Shown: positions 8,292 to 17,626, counted from the first letter of the stretch. The stretch is DNA of 32,797 nucleotides from a bacterium (GCA_017395765.1 JAFQNY010000072.1:1-32797); one strand, 5' to 3'. The notes: generated from the letters alone by a model not told the origin. Numbers and translations: made by a program.

Positions 8292-9411
8292 GACTGTTGC
8301 AATAATCGGAGCCGGAGCATCCGGATGTATATGTGCTTATCATTTACTCAATAAAGGGTATAATGTTACTCTTTTTGACAAAGCATCACCGCTAAGAACA
8401 TTATTGCCAACCGGTGGGGGGCGTTGTAATTTAGCTCATTCTGAATATGATTTTAAAGAATTAGCCGGAAATTATCCTCGTGGTGAAAAGTTTTTGTATT
8501 CGATTTTTTCTAAATTTTCAACAAGTGATACTTTAGAAATGTTTGAAAATATGGGGATTTCTACTTATTGTCAAGAAAACGGCAGAATATTTCCGGTATC
8601 AAATAGTGCGAAAAAAGTAAGAGAAATTATTTTAGATAAAATCAAACAGTCTAAAATTATTAAAGAAGAGGTTTTAGAAATAAAAGTTCTTGAAAACGGG
8701 TTTAAAATTAAATCAAGCAAATCCGAATATTATTTTACTCATTTGATTTTAGCAATCGGCGGGCATTCAAATTATGAGTTTATTAAGGATTTAGGGCTTG
8801 ATATTGTTGATTTAAAACCTTCTCTTGTGGGATTGAATACTTTTGAAAAACTTGAAGCTTTAAGCGGAACAGCAGTAAAAAATGCGGTATGTAATGGAGT
8901 TAAAGACGATTTATTATTTACGCATTTTGGAGTTTCAGGACCTTTGATTTATACAATTTCATCCCTTAAAGCTTTTGATAAAACACCTTATAAATTAAAT
9001 ATAGATTTGGCTCCGCAATTAATAAATTTGCAAGAGGATTTAAACAGTTATCCGCATAAAGAAATAAAGAAAATTTTGTGTAAATATCTTCCGCAAAAAG
9101 TTGTTAATTTTGTTTTAGACGGTATTGAGCAAACAACAAAAGCTCATAGTATAAACGGAAAAACTCGGGATTTGATATCAGACAGGATTCATAATTTTGA
9201 GGTGACAATAACAGGGGTAAATAAAGGAGAAGAAACTGTTTCTGCAGGTGGGATTGATTTGAATCAAATTGATTCCAAAACAATGGGTGTAAAAAATATT
9301 CCAAATCTTTATTGTATCGGAGAAATTTTGAATATTGACGGTTTTTGCGGAGGCTTTAATTTGCAAAATGCTTGGTCAACAGCATTTGTTTGTGCTGATT
9401 CTTTTGATTAG
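8275..9411 (+). CDS. HI0933/BaiN-family FAD-dependent oxidoreductase
   Basis: A 378-residue flavoprotein. VAIIGAGASGCICAYHL near residues 8-24 is the FAD Rossmann loop. PTGGGRCNLAH at about residue 46 and the C-terminal YCIGEILNIDGFCGGFNLQNAW are signatures of the HI0933 family, which includes the bile-acid enzyme BaiN and proteins annotated as aminoacetone oxidases. The physiological substrate of most members is unknown, and bile-acid activity should not be assumed. At 378 residues it is a little shorter than the usual ~400. ATG 8275 lies inside the end of folK (17-base overlap) without a strong ribosome site, suggesting coupled translation. It converges with uvrB, with 2 bases between stop codons. 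Confidence 0.88.
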   Translation: MERDFKTVAIIGAGASGCICAYHLLNKGYNVTLFDKASPLRTLLPTGGGRCNLAHSEYDFKELAGNYPRGEKFLYSIFSKFSTSDTLEMFENMGISTYCQENGRIFPVSNSAKKVREIILDKIKQSKIIKEEVLEIKVLENGFKIKSSKSEYYFTHLILAIGGHSNYEFIKDLGLDIVDLKPSLVGLNTFEKLEALSGTAVKNAVCNGVKDDLLFTHFGVSGPLIYTISSLKAFDKTPYKLNIDLAPQLINLQEDLNSYPHKEIKKILCKYLPQKVVNFVLDGIEQTTKAHSINGKTRDLISDRIHNFEVTITGVNKGEETVSAGGIDLNQIDSKTMGVKNIPNLYCIGEILNIDGFCGGFNLQNAWSTAFVCADSFD

Positions 9412-9413
9412 TT

Positions 9414-11399
9414 CTATTTGACCATTTCTCTGAGTTTTTTCAATTGATCCCGAATTTGAGCAGCTCGTTCAAAATCAAGAACTTTAGCACATTTGTGCAT
9501 ATCTTTTTCAAGTTTGGAAATCAGTTTTGGTAAATCTTTCTTTTCGATTCCGAGTTCAACCATTTCTTCCGCAACAATATCTTCGAAATTCCTGTAGCTT
9601 TCAACAAGGGACAGAAGGTTGTTTTCTATCGGTTTTTTGATGGTTTGTGGTACAATTCCGTATTTTTTGTTGTGTTCCAACTGGATTTCACGTCTGCGAT
9701 TTGTTTCATCGATTGCTCGTTGCATGGAATCTGTTATTTTATCGGCATACATTATTACTTCTCCGCAAGAATTACGGGCAGCACGACCGATTGTTTGTAT
9801 CAAACTGGTATCTGAACGAAGGAAGCCTTCTTTGTCCGCATCCATAATCGCAACAAGTGAAACCTCAGGAATATCGAGACCTTCTCTTAATAAATTGACT
9901 CCGATTAAAACATCAAATTCTCCCAGTCTTAAATCTCTTAAGATTTCGACTCGTTCAATGGATTTTACTCCGCTATGAAGATATCGGACTCTTATTCCGT
10001 CTTGTAAGAAGAAATCCGTTAAATCTTCTGCCATACGCTTGGTTAGAGTTGTAATCAAAACCCGCTCATTTTTTTCTGCTCGTTTGGCTATTTCTTTTTT
10101 TAAATCAGGGATTTGATATTCAATAGGTCTGATATGGATTTTAGGGTCAACAAGCCCTGTCGGACGAATGATTTGTTCAACCAATCTTTGAGAAGTTTGT
10201 AGTTCAAAATCTGCAGGAGTTGCTGAAATATAAATTTTTTGACCTACTTTGTCAAAGAATTCTTTACTTTTTAAAGGTCTGTTATCTTTAGCACAAGGTA
10301 GTCTAAAACCGTAATCTATTAATGTTTTTTTGCGTGATGCATCACCGTGGTACATTCCGTTTAGTTGAGGAATTGTTACGTGGGATTCATCTATAACAGT
10401 TAAAAATTCGCCTTGAAAATAATCTAATAATGTAGCCGGAGGGCTTCCCGGGGCTCTGCGTTCAATTATTCTTGAATAGTTCTCAATTCCGGAGCAATAA
10501 CCCATTTCTTTAATCATTTCGATATCGTATTTAACTCTTTGTTGTAGTCTTTGTGATTCAAGAATTTTATTTTCGTTTTCAAGCTCCGCAACACGATTTT
10601 TTAATTCTTGTCTTATTAAAGCAATTGTTTCTTCTTCATTTTCATCATAAGCAATATAATGTACGGCAGGATATATCATAACCTCTTGAGGTGTGTCAAT
10701 AATTTCGCCTGTCAAATGGTCGATTTTAACTATTTTTTCAATTTCATCCCCGAAGAAATAAATTCTTGTAATAATTTTTTCATATGCCGGCATGATTTCC
10801 AAAATATCTCCACGAGCACGGAAAGTAGCTCGTTCCAGTTCAACATCATTACGGGTGTATTGGGTTAAAACAAGGTGTTTGATTAAGTCGTTTCGTTCAA
10901 GCTCCATTCCTACTTTTAATTGGATTGTGCCTTTGAAATAACTTTCAGGTAATCCTAAGCCGTAGATACAGCTGACAGAAGCAATTATAATAACATCATT
11001 TCTTTCATAAAGACTTCTTGTGGTATTGTGGCGAAGCCTGTCTATTTCCTCATTGATACTTGCAGATTTTTCAATATAAGTATCTGTTCTCGGAATGTAG
11101 GCTTCCGGTTGATAATAATCGTAGTATGAAATAAAATATTCAACTGCGTTATTCGGAAAAAGTTCTTTAAATTCGTTATATAATTGAGCTGCCAAGGTTT
11201 TGTTGTGTGCAATAATAAGTGTCGGTTTTTGGACCTGTTCAATTACGTTGGCAATAGTAAAAGTTTTTCCGGAACCTGTAATACCCAATAGAGTTTGGGT
11301 GTCTTCTCCTGCAAGAACTCCTTCAACCAATTGTTTTATTGCCTTTGGTTGGTCGCCTGACGGTCTGTATTTTGACGAAATTTGAAACTTATTTTGCAT
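9414..11399 (-). CDS. uvrB: UvrABC excision nuclease subunit B
   Basis: A 661-residue UvrB, the damage-verifying helicase of nucleotide excision repair. Walker A is GITGSGKT (39-46). The beta-hairpin region [20 protein letters not shown], the DESH helicase motif, and the helicase C-domain segment [15 protein letters not shown] are all intact. The C-terminal UVR motif ([15 protein letters not shown]), which contacts UvrC/UvrA, ends the protein. The ATG at 11399 is preferred over the codon 15 bases upstream because family members start near MQ/M-(K)FxxxSxYxPxGDQPxAI. That ATG sits 6 bases after TATAAT with no Shine-Dalgarno, so translation is probably leaderless. It is divergent from comF. Confidence 0.97.
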   Translation of the reverse strand: MQNKFQISSKYRPSGDQPKAIKQLVEGVLAGEDTQTLLGITGSGKTFTIANVIEQVQKPTLIIAHNKTLAAQLYNEFKELFPNNAVEYFISYYDYYQPEAYIPRTDTYIEKSASINEEIDRLRHNTTRSLYERNDVIIIASVSCIYGLGLPESYFKGTIQLKVGMELERNDLIKHLVLTQYTRNDVELERATFRARGDILEIMPAYEKIITRIYFFGDEIEKIVKIDHLTGEIIDTPQEVMIYPAVHYIAYDENEEETIALIRQELKNRVAELENENKILESQRLQQRVKYDIEMIKEMGYCSGIENYSRIIERRAPGSPPATLLDYFQGEFLTVIDESHVTIPQLNGMYHGDASRKKTLIDYGFRLPCAKDNRPLKSKEFFDKVGQKIYISATPADFELQTSQRLVEQIIRPTGLVDPKIHIRPIEYQIPDLKKEIAKRAEKNERVLITTLTKRMAEDLTDFFLQDGIRVRYLHSGVKSIERVEILRDLRLGEFDVLIGVNLLREGLDIPEVSLVAIMDADKEGFLRSDTSLIQTIGRAARNSCGEVIMYADKITDSMQRAIDETNRRREIQLEHNKKYGIVPQTIKKPIENNLLSLVESYRNFEDIVAEEMVELGIEKKDLPKLISKLEKDMHKCAKVLDFERAAQIRDQLKKLREMVK

Positions 11400-11434
11400 A
11401 ATAAAATTATACACTTATAGATTTAAACTTGCAA
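11400..11434 (-). promoter_or_regulatory. uvrB promoter; leaderless start
   Basis: On the minus strand TTGCAA (11434-11429), 17 bases, TATAAT (11411-11406), then 6 bases (TTTATT) to the ATG. It lies back-to-back with the comF promoter in a 76-base intergenic gap. Confidence 0.7.
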
Positions 11435-11463
11435 AATTTGTTCAAAAAATATTGAAAACAGGC

Positions 11464-11475
11464 TATAATAACTTT
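11464..11475 (+). promoter_or_regulatory. comF -10 element; leaderless start
   Basis: A perfect TATAAT (11464-11469) is followed by 6 bases (AACTTT) and ATG 11476. The best -35 candidates (TTCAAA at 11441 with 17 bases, or TTGTTC at 11438 with 20) are weak. There is no Shine-Dalgarno. Confidence 0.55.
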
Positions 11476-12126
11476 ATGAAAAATTTTTTAAATTCTTTAT
11501 TAGATTTAATTTATCGTAAAAAGTGTTATTTCTGTGGTAATTCCAAGCAGTCAATAAAAATGTGCGATGAATGTTATGAAAAATTGGACTTTTCTGAATT
11601 TAAAGCAAACAGGATTATTGATGGCGTTGATATTTATTGTGCCGGAATTTATACAAAAGAATTACAAAAACTCATTAGGGGCTTAAAGTACCATAGGCAA
11701 AAAGACTTGGCTTATTTTCAAGCTAAATTTATGTATGAATATTTTAAGAATATTGAAGTTTTGCAAGGCAAAGATTTTGAATTGGTTGCGGTTCCGCTTC
11801 ATAAAAACAGAATTAAATCCCGAAAATATAATCACATGGAGTTGGTCTGTGAGGAGTTTTCGCATATAAGCGGTTTTAGTTGTAATTTTGAGTTAATAAA
11901 ACGGATAAAAGATACTAAACCTCAATACAGACTTTCAAGAAATGAAAGATTAATAAATTTATCTAAGGCTTTTGAGGTAGATAGAGATAAAATCAATGGT
12001 AAAAATATTTTGATTATGGATGATATTTGTACAACAGGTTCGACTTTTGAAGAAATGATAAAAGTTTTGAAAGAGAATGGTGTAAGCAATATTGTTTGTT
12101 TTGCAACAAGCAGTCCTAATTATTAG
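11476..12126 (+). CDS. comF: ComF-family phosphoribosyltransferase-like protein
   Basis: A 216-residue protein with the two ComF parts. The N-terminal zinc-ribbon-like region has C17-FC20 and C30-DEC33. The C-terminal phosphoribosyltransferase domain holds the PRPP loop ILIMDDICTTGST. ComF is needed for DNA uptake in naturally competent bacteria and is thought to act at the inner face of the membrane, but homologues are also widespread in bacteria not known to be competent. The start was set at 11476 rather than at a TTG 24 bases upstream, because the upstream extension runs through the promoter hexamer. It heads a plus-strand cluster with coaBC, Nif3 and a secreted protein. Confidence 0.85.
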   Translation: MKNFLNSLLDLIYRKKCYFCGNSKQSIKMCDECYEKLDFSEFKANRIIDGVDIYCAGIYTKELQKLIRGLKYHRQKDLAYFQAKFMYEYFKNIEVLQGKDFELVAVPLHKNRIKSRKYNHMELVCEEFSHISGFSCNFELIKRIKDTKPQYRLSRNERLINLSKAFEVDRDKINGKNILIMDDICTTGSTFEEMIKVLKENGVSNIVCFATSSPNY

Positions 12127-12138
12127 ATTTTTATCATG

Positions 12139-12150
12139 TATAATATTAGT
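12139..12150 (+). promoter_or_regulatory. coaBC -10 element; leaderless start
   Basis: A perfect TATAAT (12139-12144) is followed by 6 bases (ATTAGT) and ATG 12151, within the 24-base gap after comF. No -35 is recognisable and there is no Shine-Dalgarno before the ATG. Confidence 0.5.
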
Positions 12151-13326
12151 ATGTTAGAAAATAAAACTATCTTAATAGGAATAACCGGTGGAATTGCGGC
12201 ATATAAAATATGCTCACTTATTCGTTTGTATAAAAAAGCGGGTGCAAACGTAAGGGTTGTTATGACTCCTTCTGCGCTGAATTTTGTTACAAAATTAACT
12301 TTACAAACTTTGTCTGACAATGAGGTTTATGTTGAAAATTTTGAAATTGAGGAATACAAACCCGGACACATTTCTTTGTGTGACGAAGCTGACATTATGG
12401 TAATAGCTCCGGCAACTGCAAATACTATTTCGAAAATAGCTAACGGTATTTGTGATAATTTGTTAACATCAACTGTTTGTGCATTTTCAAAACCCGTCAT
12501 CATTGCTCCGGCAATGAATACAAATATGTGGAACAATCCTTTTGTGCAAGAAAATTTAAAAAAACTTGAAAATTACGGGTTTAATATTTTGAATCCTGAA
12601 TCAGGATTTCTTGCTTGCGGTACAAACGGTACAGGCAGAATGGTTGAGGTAGAAGATATTTTTGAAAAGACCTCTCAGGTATTTGCGCAAAAACAAGTTC
12701 TTAAAGATAAAAAAATATTAATTACTGCGGGCGGAACGAAAGAAAAAATAGATCCTGTAAGATATATTACAAACTGTTCTTCAGGGAAAATGGGTATAGC
12801 TTTAGCAGATTGTGCATACAATATGGGAGCAGAAGTTACTTTGGTTTCCACGTTTAAAATTGATAAACCTTATAAAAATATTGTAACTGAAACTGCTCAA
12901 GATATGGAAAAGGTTGTAAAAGCCGAACTTGTAAACCAAGATTGTATAATAATGGCTGCAGCTGTTGCGGATTGGAAAGTAAAAGATTATTCGGAACAAA
13001 AAATCAAGAAAACTTCCGAAAATTCAATGGTTTTGGAATTGGTGAAAAATCCTGATATTTTGAAAGAAATAAGTGCGCTTAAAACTAAGACAAAAATTGT
13101 AGGTTTTTGTGCAGAGAGTGAAAATTTATTGGAAAATGCTAAAATAAAAATTGCTTCAAAAGGTTGTGATTATCTTGTGGCAAATGATATTTCAAGAAAA
13201 GATATCGGATTTTCCAGTGATATGAATGAGGTTTACATACTTGATAAAAATCAAAATATAAGTCATATTAATATAAGTACAAAGCAGGAAATTGCGAAAA
13301 AGATTTTGGAGAAAATTTTTGAATAA
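12151..13326 (+). CDS. coaBC: Bifunctional phosphopantothenoylcysteine decarboxylase / phosphopantothenate-cysteine ligase
   Basis: A 391-residue two-domain enzyme of coenzyme A synthesis. The N-terminal CoaC half is a flavin decarboxylase, with ITGGIAAYK (11-19), catalytic H73 in GHISL, the PAMNTNMW motif (120-127) and the C156 active-site flap in SGFLACGTNGTGRM. The CoaB half starts near residue 185 with KILITAGGTKEKIDPVR and carries the YITNCSSGKMG nucleotide-binding loop. Both active sites look complete. The start is placed at 12151; an ATG 15 bases upstream would sit inside the -10 hexamer. It overlaps the Nif3-family gene by 8 bases. A ketopantoate-reductase-like gene is also in the window, far away. 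Confidence 0.96.
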   Translation: MLENKTILIGITGGIAAYKICSLIRLYKKAGANVRVVMTPSALNFVTKLTLQTLSDNEVYVENFEIEEYKPGHISLCDEADIMVIAPATANTISKIANGICDNLLTSTVCAFSKPVIIAPAMNTNMWNNPFVQENLKKLENYGFNILNPESGFLACGTNGTGRMVEVEDIFEKTSQVFAQKQVLKDKKILITAGGTKEKIDPVRYITNCSSGKMGIALADCAYNMGAEVTLVSTFKIDKPYKNIVTETAQDMEKVVKAELVNQDCIIMAAAVADWKVKDYSEQKIKKTSENSMVLELVKNPDILKEISALKTKTKIVGFCAESENLLENAKIKIASKGCDYLVANDISRKDIGFSSDMNEVYILDKNQNISHINISTKQEIAKKILEKIFE

Positions 13327-13990
13327 ATATGATATAATCTCAAGTATTGAAGATTTTGCACCTCTTGAAACTCAAGAAGCGTGGGATGCAAGCGGTTGGA
13401 TTATTGATTTGGAAAACCCTGAAGTAAAAAAAGTAATGTTTGCTCTAACCGTGACTCCACAAGTTTATGAACAAGCTTGCCAACAAGATTGTGACATGAT
13501 TATTTCACACCATCCGTTATTTTATGTACCTTTACATTATAAAAATATAAATATATATTGTGCGCATACAAACTTGGATAAAGCAAAGGGCGGAACAACT
13601 GATATTCTTTTAGATTCAATTCAGTTAAAAGGCAAAGCTTATAATGATTTTGTAAGAATCGTTGACTTAGGAAAAGAAATGAGTGTTGAGTACCTTAAGC
13701 TCAAACTTTTGTATATTTCTCCGCATCTAAAAGTTATAAATAATAATCATACCAGAACAATAAGAACCATAGGTTTCTGTGCGGGTTCAGGCAGTGAATT
13801 TATTTCTGAAACACCTTGTGATGCTTTTGTAACCGGAGATTTGAAATATCATACCGCAGTTGAGTGTGACAAAGTTGTTTACGATATCGGACATTTTGAG
13901 AGTGAAATAATGTCGGTAAAATTATTGAGAGAACTTTCCGGAGTTAATGATAATGGAGTTATCGCTAATGAAGAAAGCCCTTTTGGTTAG
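13319..13990 (+). CDS. Nif3/YqfO-family dinuclear metal-centre protein
   Basis: A 223-residue protein of the Nif3 family, which binds two metal ions and is often labelled GTP cyclohydrolase 1 type 2-like, although its true activity is unsettled. Metal ligands are visible in MIISHHPLFY and AHTNLD, and near the C-terminus in FVTGDLKYH and DIGHFESE. It has the short form without the central PII-like insert. The start is TTG 13319, overlapping the coaBC end by 8 bases. It has a GGAG site at about 13309 and gives the expected N-terminus LNKYDIISSIEDFAPL. A longer reading from 13292 would add nine basic residues not seen in the family. Confidence 0.85.
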   Translation: MNKYDIISSIEDFAPLETQEAWDASGWIIDLENPEVKKVMFALTVTPQVYEQACQQDCDMIISHHPLFYVPLHYKNINIYCAHTNLDKAKGGTTDILLDSIQLKGKAYNDFVRIVDLGKEMSVEYLKLKLLYISPHLKVINNNHTRTIRTIGFCAGSGSEFISETPCDAFVTGDLKYHTAVECDKVVYDIGHFESEIMSVKLLRELSGVNDNGVIANEESPFG

Positions 13991-14522
13991 TATAATTTTT
14001 ATGGTTTTAACTTGTTTAACTGTTTTTGCTTATGAAACAGTTATTATAAAATATCCTGATGGCGAATTATGGGAAAAAGGGTATTATAAAAAAGTCGGCA
14101 ATGAGGCTATTTTACAGTATATTCCGGCAGGACAATCTTATCGTAACTGGAATAGAACTATAATTGTTCACTCTTACTATGATTCTGCATTTCCTGTAAA
14201 CATATTTATTGCTAATGAATTAGCACGAATGACTAAAAATAATCCGACAGGAAAATATAAGTATTTAAAACTTTCTCCGGTGGATTCTATTGCCGGTCGT
14301 TGTACCGAAGATTATAAGGGTATAAAAGCTCAGTGTGAATTTTATAGAGTTTCACGAGCTCACGAGGGAATTATTTCTGTTCATTATATCAACCGTGATA
14401 AAAAAGATTTTATGAAAAATTATTCTCAATGGTTTGAAATTATTAAGAAAGCAAAGTTTTTGAACACATATTACAGAAATGACAGAACTTTAAATAAATC
14501 TGAATACTTTGAATTATGGTAG
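13968..14522 (+). CDS. Secreted protein of unknown function
   Basis: A 184-residue protein with a signal peptide (MKKALLVSIIFMVLTCLTVFA, about residues 1-21) and no further membrane segment, so it is probably periplasmic or exported. ATG 13968 is chosen because GGAG lies 9 bases upstream and the signal peptide starts exactly there. It overlaps the Nif3-family gene by 23 bases. The mature part is rich in tyrosine and lysine and has two cysteines close together (RCTEDYKGIKAQCEF) that could form a disulfide. I do not recognise the family. Its place at the end of the comF-coaBC-Nif3 cluster says little about its role. Confidence 0.75.
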   Translation: MKKALLVSIIFMVLTCLTVFAYETVIIKYPDGELWEKGYYKKVGNEAILQYIPAGQSYRNWNRTIIVHSYYDSAFPVNIFIANELARMTKNNPTGKYKYLKLSPVDSIAGRCTEDYKGIKAQCEFYRVSRAHEGIISVHYINRDKKDFMKNYSQWFEIIKKAKFLNTYYRNDRTLNKSEYFELW

Positions 14523-14532
14523 TTAGATTAGC

Positions 14533-14560
14533 TTGTATATTTTGAAAAAAATATTATAAT
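14533..14560 (+). promoter_or_regulatory. Promoter of the small orphan at 14649
   Basis: TTGTAT (14533-14538), 16 bases, TATAAT (14555-14560). It implies a leader of about 80 bases before the GGAGG ribosome site at 14637-14641. Confidence 0.5.
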
Positions 14561-14648
14561 TGTAAATAATTAGTGTTTATGTAAATTAAAAAGGCAATTT
14601 TTATTATCAAAATGACTTTATTAATATATATTAATCGGAGGAATCGTT

Positions 14649-14993
14649 TTGGGGACAAAAATTGGTGCTATTAATCATATAGTCAATCCTGTAAGAAATA
14701 CAGTGGCTCGTGCTCGCAAAAATAAGTTCATAAATTCTATATATCAAGAGTGTACTTCAGCTCAAGGAGCTTTTGTAGATGCCAGAAAAATTGCAAGGTC
14801 AGGTGGTAATAATCAAATAAAAAGCTTAACTAAAGGTGTTACAGCTTTTGCTAAAGAAGTAGGCCCGATTCCTTTTACTACAGCTGCAGCCGGTTTTTGT
14901 TTTTTACCAATAGGTGGGACTACAACAGGATTAATTACAGGTCTTTTGGCAAAACGAGGGTTTAAATTTATTCAAAGTCTCGTTAGATCATAA
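14649..14993 (+). CDS. Small orphan protein with glycine-rich hydrophobic segment
   Basis: A 114-residue basic protein. The start is TTG 14649, supported by a strong GGAGG site 7 bases upstream; no ATG alternative is available. The first 70 residues look helical and positively charged. Residues 75-105 (IPFTTAAAGFCFLPIGGTT..LITGLLAKRG) are hydrophobic and glycine/threonine-rich and could form a membrane hairpin. No domain is recognised. It stands alone between its own promoter and the extended -10 of the flavoprotein gene. Confidence 0.65.
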   Translation: MGTKIGAINHIVNPVRNTVARARKNKFINSIYQECTSAQGAFVDARKIARSGGNNQIKSLTKGVTAFAKEVGPIPFTTAAAGFCFLPIGGTTTGLITGLLAKRGFKFIQSLVRS

Positions 14994-14999
14994 AATTTA

Positions 15000-15008
15000 T
15001 GTTAAAAT
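15000..15008 (+). promoter_or_regulatory. Extended -10 promoter of the flavoprotein gene
   Basis: TGtTAAAAT, an extended -10 element, lies 24 bases before ATG 15033 in the gap after the orphan gene. No good -35 is seen. Confidence 0.5.
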
Positions 15009-15032
15009 GCATAAATATTAGTGAGGTTTATT

Positions 15033-15680
15033 ATGGGAAAAATTTTAAAGGTTTTGTTGTTTAACGGTTCGCCTAAAAAAAACGGCTGTACATATACGGC
15101 ATTGAAAGAAATTGCTGATACTTTAGAAAAAATGGGTGTTGAAACTTTGATTTATCATCCCGAAGATGAAGTAGTTGCTCCTTGCAAAGCATGCGGAGCG
15201 TGTACTAAATTAGGAAAATGTGTTATTGATGATAAAGTTAACGAATTTGTAGAATTAGCAGAACAATATGACGGATTTGTAATCGGTTCTCCGGTTCATT
15301 ATGCATCATCATCAGGATTGGCGGTATCATTCTTAGACAGAGCTTTTTACAGTGCGTCTCGTTCAGGCAGAAAACACATATTTAGCCATAAAGTCGGAGC
15401 TGCAATTGCAAGTGCAAGGCGTGCGGGAACAACTGCAACATTAGATCAGTTAAATAAATATTTTACAATCAACCAAATGGTTTTAGTTTCAGGAAGATAT
15501 TGGAACATGGTTCACGGAAACACTCCTGATGAAGTTAAACAAGACTTAGAAGGAATGCAAAACATGAGATTTTTGGCACGAAACATCGCTTGGGTTCTAA
15601 AATGTATTCAAGCCGGCAAAGAATCCGGTATTAATCCTCCTGAGCAAGAAGAAGTTGTTATGACAAATTTTGTAAGATAG
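15033..15680 (+). CDS. Iron-sulfur flavoprotein / NAD(P)H-dependent FMN reductase family
   Basis: A 215-residue flavodoxin-fold protein. LFNGSPKKNGCT (9-20) is the FMN phosphate loop of the NADPH-dependent FMN reductase family, and GSPVHYASSSG is the second flavin loop. Four cysteines (C51, C54, C57, C63) in the pattern C-x2-C-x2-C-x5-C match the compact motif of archaeal and clostridial iron-sulfur flavoproteins, which bind a 4Fe-4S cluster next to the flavin and carry electrons in anaerobes. ATG 15033 has a GAGG site 6 bases upstream, so the GTG four codons earlier is rejected. It converges with galE, with one base between stop codons. Confidence 0.85.
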   Translation: MGKILKVLLFNGSPKKNGCTYTALKEIADTLEKMGVETLIYHPEDEVVAPCKACGACTKLGKCVIDDKVNEFVELAEQYDGFVIGSPVHYASSSGLAVSFLDRAFYSASRSGRKHIFSHKVGAAIASARRAGTTATLDQLNKYFTINQMVLVSGRYWNMVHGNTPDEVKQDLEGMQNMRFLARNIAWVLKCIQAGKESGINPPEQEEVVMTNFVR

Positions 15681-15681
15681 A

Positions 15682-16647
15682 TTAGAACTTTTTATTAGTT
15701 TCCCAATTCCAAGCAGTTTGGATGATATCTTCAATGCTTGTATATTTAGGGTTCCAACCAAGAACTTCTTTAGCTTTGGTGTTGTTTGCGTATAATCTCG
15801 CAGGGTCTCCTTCTCTGCGGTCAACAATCTCAACATTACAAGTTTTACCGGAAACTTTTTCTGCTGCGTGGATTATTTCTTTAACGGACGTTCCGATGCT
15901 TGTTCCGAGATTGATGTATCCTTGATATTTTTCTAAATTTTCTACTGCAAGTTTGTGAGCGAGTGCTAAATCTTCAACGTGGATATAATCTCTTATACAA
16001 GTTCCGTCCGGTGTGTCATAGTCCGTTCCGAAAACTTTTACTGAAGTATTGTTTTGAATTGCTCTTAAAACTAACGGTATTAAATGTGTTTCAGGATTAT
16101 GACTTTCGCCTATTGTGGAATCTGATGATGCCCCTGCTGCGTTAAAATATCTTAAAGCAATGTATTTCAGACCGTAAGCCTTTTTATAATCTTCAAATAT
16201 TTGTTCAATCATTAACTTGCTTCTGCCATAAGGATTAATAGGGTTTTGCGAATGTTTTTCATCAATAGGTGTGTATTGAGGTTCTCCATATGTTGCACAG
16301 GTAGATGAAAAAACTATCTTTTTTACGTTGTTTTCAAGCATTACGTCTAATAAGTTTAAAGTCCCTATAACATTATTATGATAGTATTTTTGAGGGTTTG
16401 TTACACTTTCTCCGACATAAGCATAAGCTGCAAAATGCACAACGGTGTCGATTTTATAGGTTTTAAAAATTTTATCTAAAGATTGTTTGTCGGCTAAATC
16501 CGCTTTCTCAAAAACAGCTCTTTTGTCTATGGCTTCTTTGTGCCCATATACCAAATTATCTGCAACCACACAATTATAGTTGTTATCTAAAAGAAATTTA
16601 ACCGTATGAGAGCCGATATAACCCGCACCTCCGACTACTAAAATCAT
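15682..16647 (-). CDS. galE: UDP-glucose 4-epimerase
   Basis: A 321-residue short-chain dehydrogenase of the GalE type, which interconverts UDP-glucose and UDP-galactose. GGAGYIGSH (6-14) is the NAD-binding loop. VVHFAAYAYVGESV, SSTCATYG and the catalytic pair in NPYGRSK are all present, as is the GalE-specific GTDYDTPDGTCIRDYIHVEDLA. ATG 16647 shares its A with the stop codon of the upstream decarboxylase gene (TAATG), so they are translationally coupled. Together they supply UDP-galactose and UDP-xylose-type sugars for envelope glycans. Confidence 0.94.
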   Translation of the reverse strand: MILVVGGAGYIGSHTVKFLLDNNYNCVVADNLVYGHKEAIDKRAVFEKADLADKQSLDKIFKTYKIDTVVHFAAYAYVGESVTNPQKYYHNNVIGTLNLLDVMLENNVKKIVFSSTCATYGEPQYTPIDEKHSQNPINPYGRSKLMIEQIFEDYKKAYGLKYIALRYFNAAGASSDSTIGESHNPETHLIPLVLRAIQNNTSVKVFGTDYDTPDGTCIRDYIHVEDLALAHKLAVENLEKYQGYINLGTSIGTSVKEIIHAAEKVSGKTCNVEIVDRREGDPARLYANNTKAKEVLGWNPKYTSIEDIIQTAWNWETNKKF

Positions 16648-17591
16648 TAATCCACCTCGTTAATTTTTTTGTCAAAATATTCTATAGTTTTTTGTAAACC
16701 TTCTCTGATATCGACTTTTGGTTGCCAATCTAATTCTTTGTTAGCCAGTGTAATATCCGGTTTTCTTTGTGTCGGGTCATCCCCCGGTAAAGGTTTATAA
16801 ACAATTTTTGAATTAGAATTTGTCATCTCTATTATGAGTCGGGCAAATTCTAAAATGCTTCTTTCGGACGGATTTCCTAAATTTACCGGCCCGATAAATT
16901 TTTGAGGATTGTTCATCATTTTAATCATTCCGTCAATTAAATCTGAAACATAACAGAACGAGCGGGTTTGACTACCGTCACCATAAATTGTAATGTCTTC
17001 GTTTTTTAGTGCTTGAACTATAAAGTTTGAAACAACTCTGCCATCATTCATGTCCATATTAGGGCCATAAGTATTGAAAATCCTTACAATTCTGGTGTCA
17101 ACATTGTTTTGTCGATGATAATCCATCATTAAGGTTTCAGCGCAACGCTTTCCTTCATCGTAGCAACTGCGTATTCCGATAGGGTTAACATTTCCCCAAT
17201 ATGTTTCTACTTGCGGATGAACTTGCGGGTCGCCATAAATCTCTGATGTAGAAGCTTGAAGGATTGTTGCTTTACATCTTTTCGCAAGTCCCAACATGTT
17301 AATCATCCCGAGAACGGAAGTTTTTATGGTTTTAATGGCATTATATTGATAATGCGGAGGTGATGCAGGGCAAGCCAAGTTATAAATTTGATCGACTTCC
17401 GCAAAAAACTCTTTTGTTACATCGTGTCTGACAAGCTCAAAATGGTTATTTGATAATAAATGTCTGATATTATTTTTTGAACCTGTGAAAAAATTATCCA
17501 AACATATTACATCGTTACCTTCATTAAGCAACCTTTCGCACAAATGACTGCCTATAAAACCGGCACCGCCTGTGACCAATATCCTTTTCAT
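16647..17591 (-). CDS. UDP-glucuronate decarboxylase (UDP-xylose synthase) family
   Basis: A 314-residue short-chain dehydrogenase. [15 protein letters not shown] (8-22) is the NAD loop. The markers for UDP-xylose synthase rather than other epimerases are [13 protein letters not shown], the STSEIYGDP loop and [11 protein letters not shown] with the catalytic tyrosine and lysine. These enzymes convert UDP-glucuronate to UDP-xylose, though close relatives catalyse other decarboxylation or epimerisation steps. The length matches the bacterial enzyme without the extra N-terminal membrane anchor of animal forms. A CGGAGGG ribosome site precedes ATG 17591. The first gene of a two-gene operon with galE. 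Confidence 0.88.
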   Translation of the reverse strand: MKRILVTGGAGFIGSHLCERLLNEGNDVICLDNFFTGSKNNIRHLLSNNHFELVRHDVTKEFFAEVDQIYNLACPASPPHYQYNAIKTIKTSVLGMINMLGLAKRCKATILQASTSEIYGDPQVHPQVETYWGNVNPIGIRSCYDEGKRCAETLMMDYHRQNNVDTRIVRIFNTYGPNMDMNDGRVVSNFIVQALKNEDITIYGDGSQTRSFCYVSDLIDGMIKMMNNPQKFIGPVNLGNPSERSILEFARLIIEMTNSNSKIVYKPLPGDDPTQRKPDITLANKELDWQPKVDIREGLQKTIEYFDKKINEVD

Positions 17592-17626
17592 TAACTAAAA
17601 CCCTCCGAAATATCAGTTCTTTTCCT

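Noticed and set aside
8275-9411. Calling the flavoprotein a bile-acid BaiN enzyme
   Set aside because: Family membership alone does not show this substrate; HI0933 proteins are widespread and no other bai genes are in the window.
13292-13318. Upstream TTG start for the Nif3-family gene at 13292
   Set aside because: It adds nine basic residues absent from the family and lies ahead of, not behind, the GGAG site at about 13309.
16612-16619. GCCGATAT on the plus strand, a sigma-28-like -10
   Set aside because: It is antisense coding sequence of the GalE nucleotide-binding loop, and no TAAA lies 15 bases upstream.
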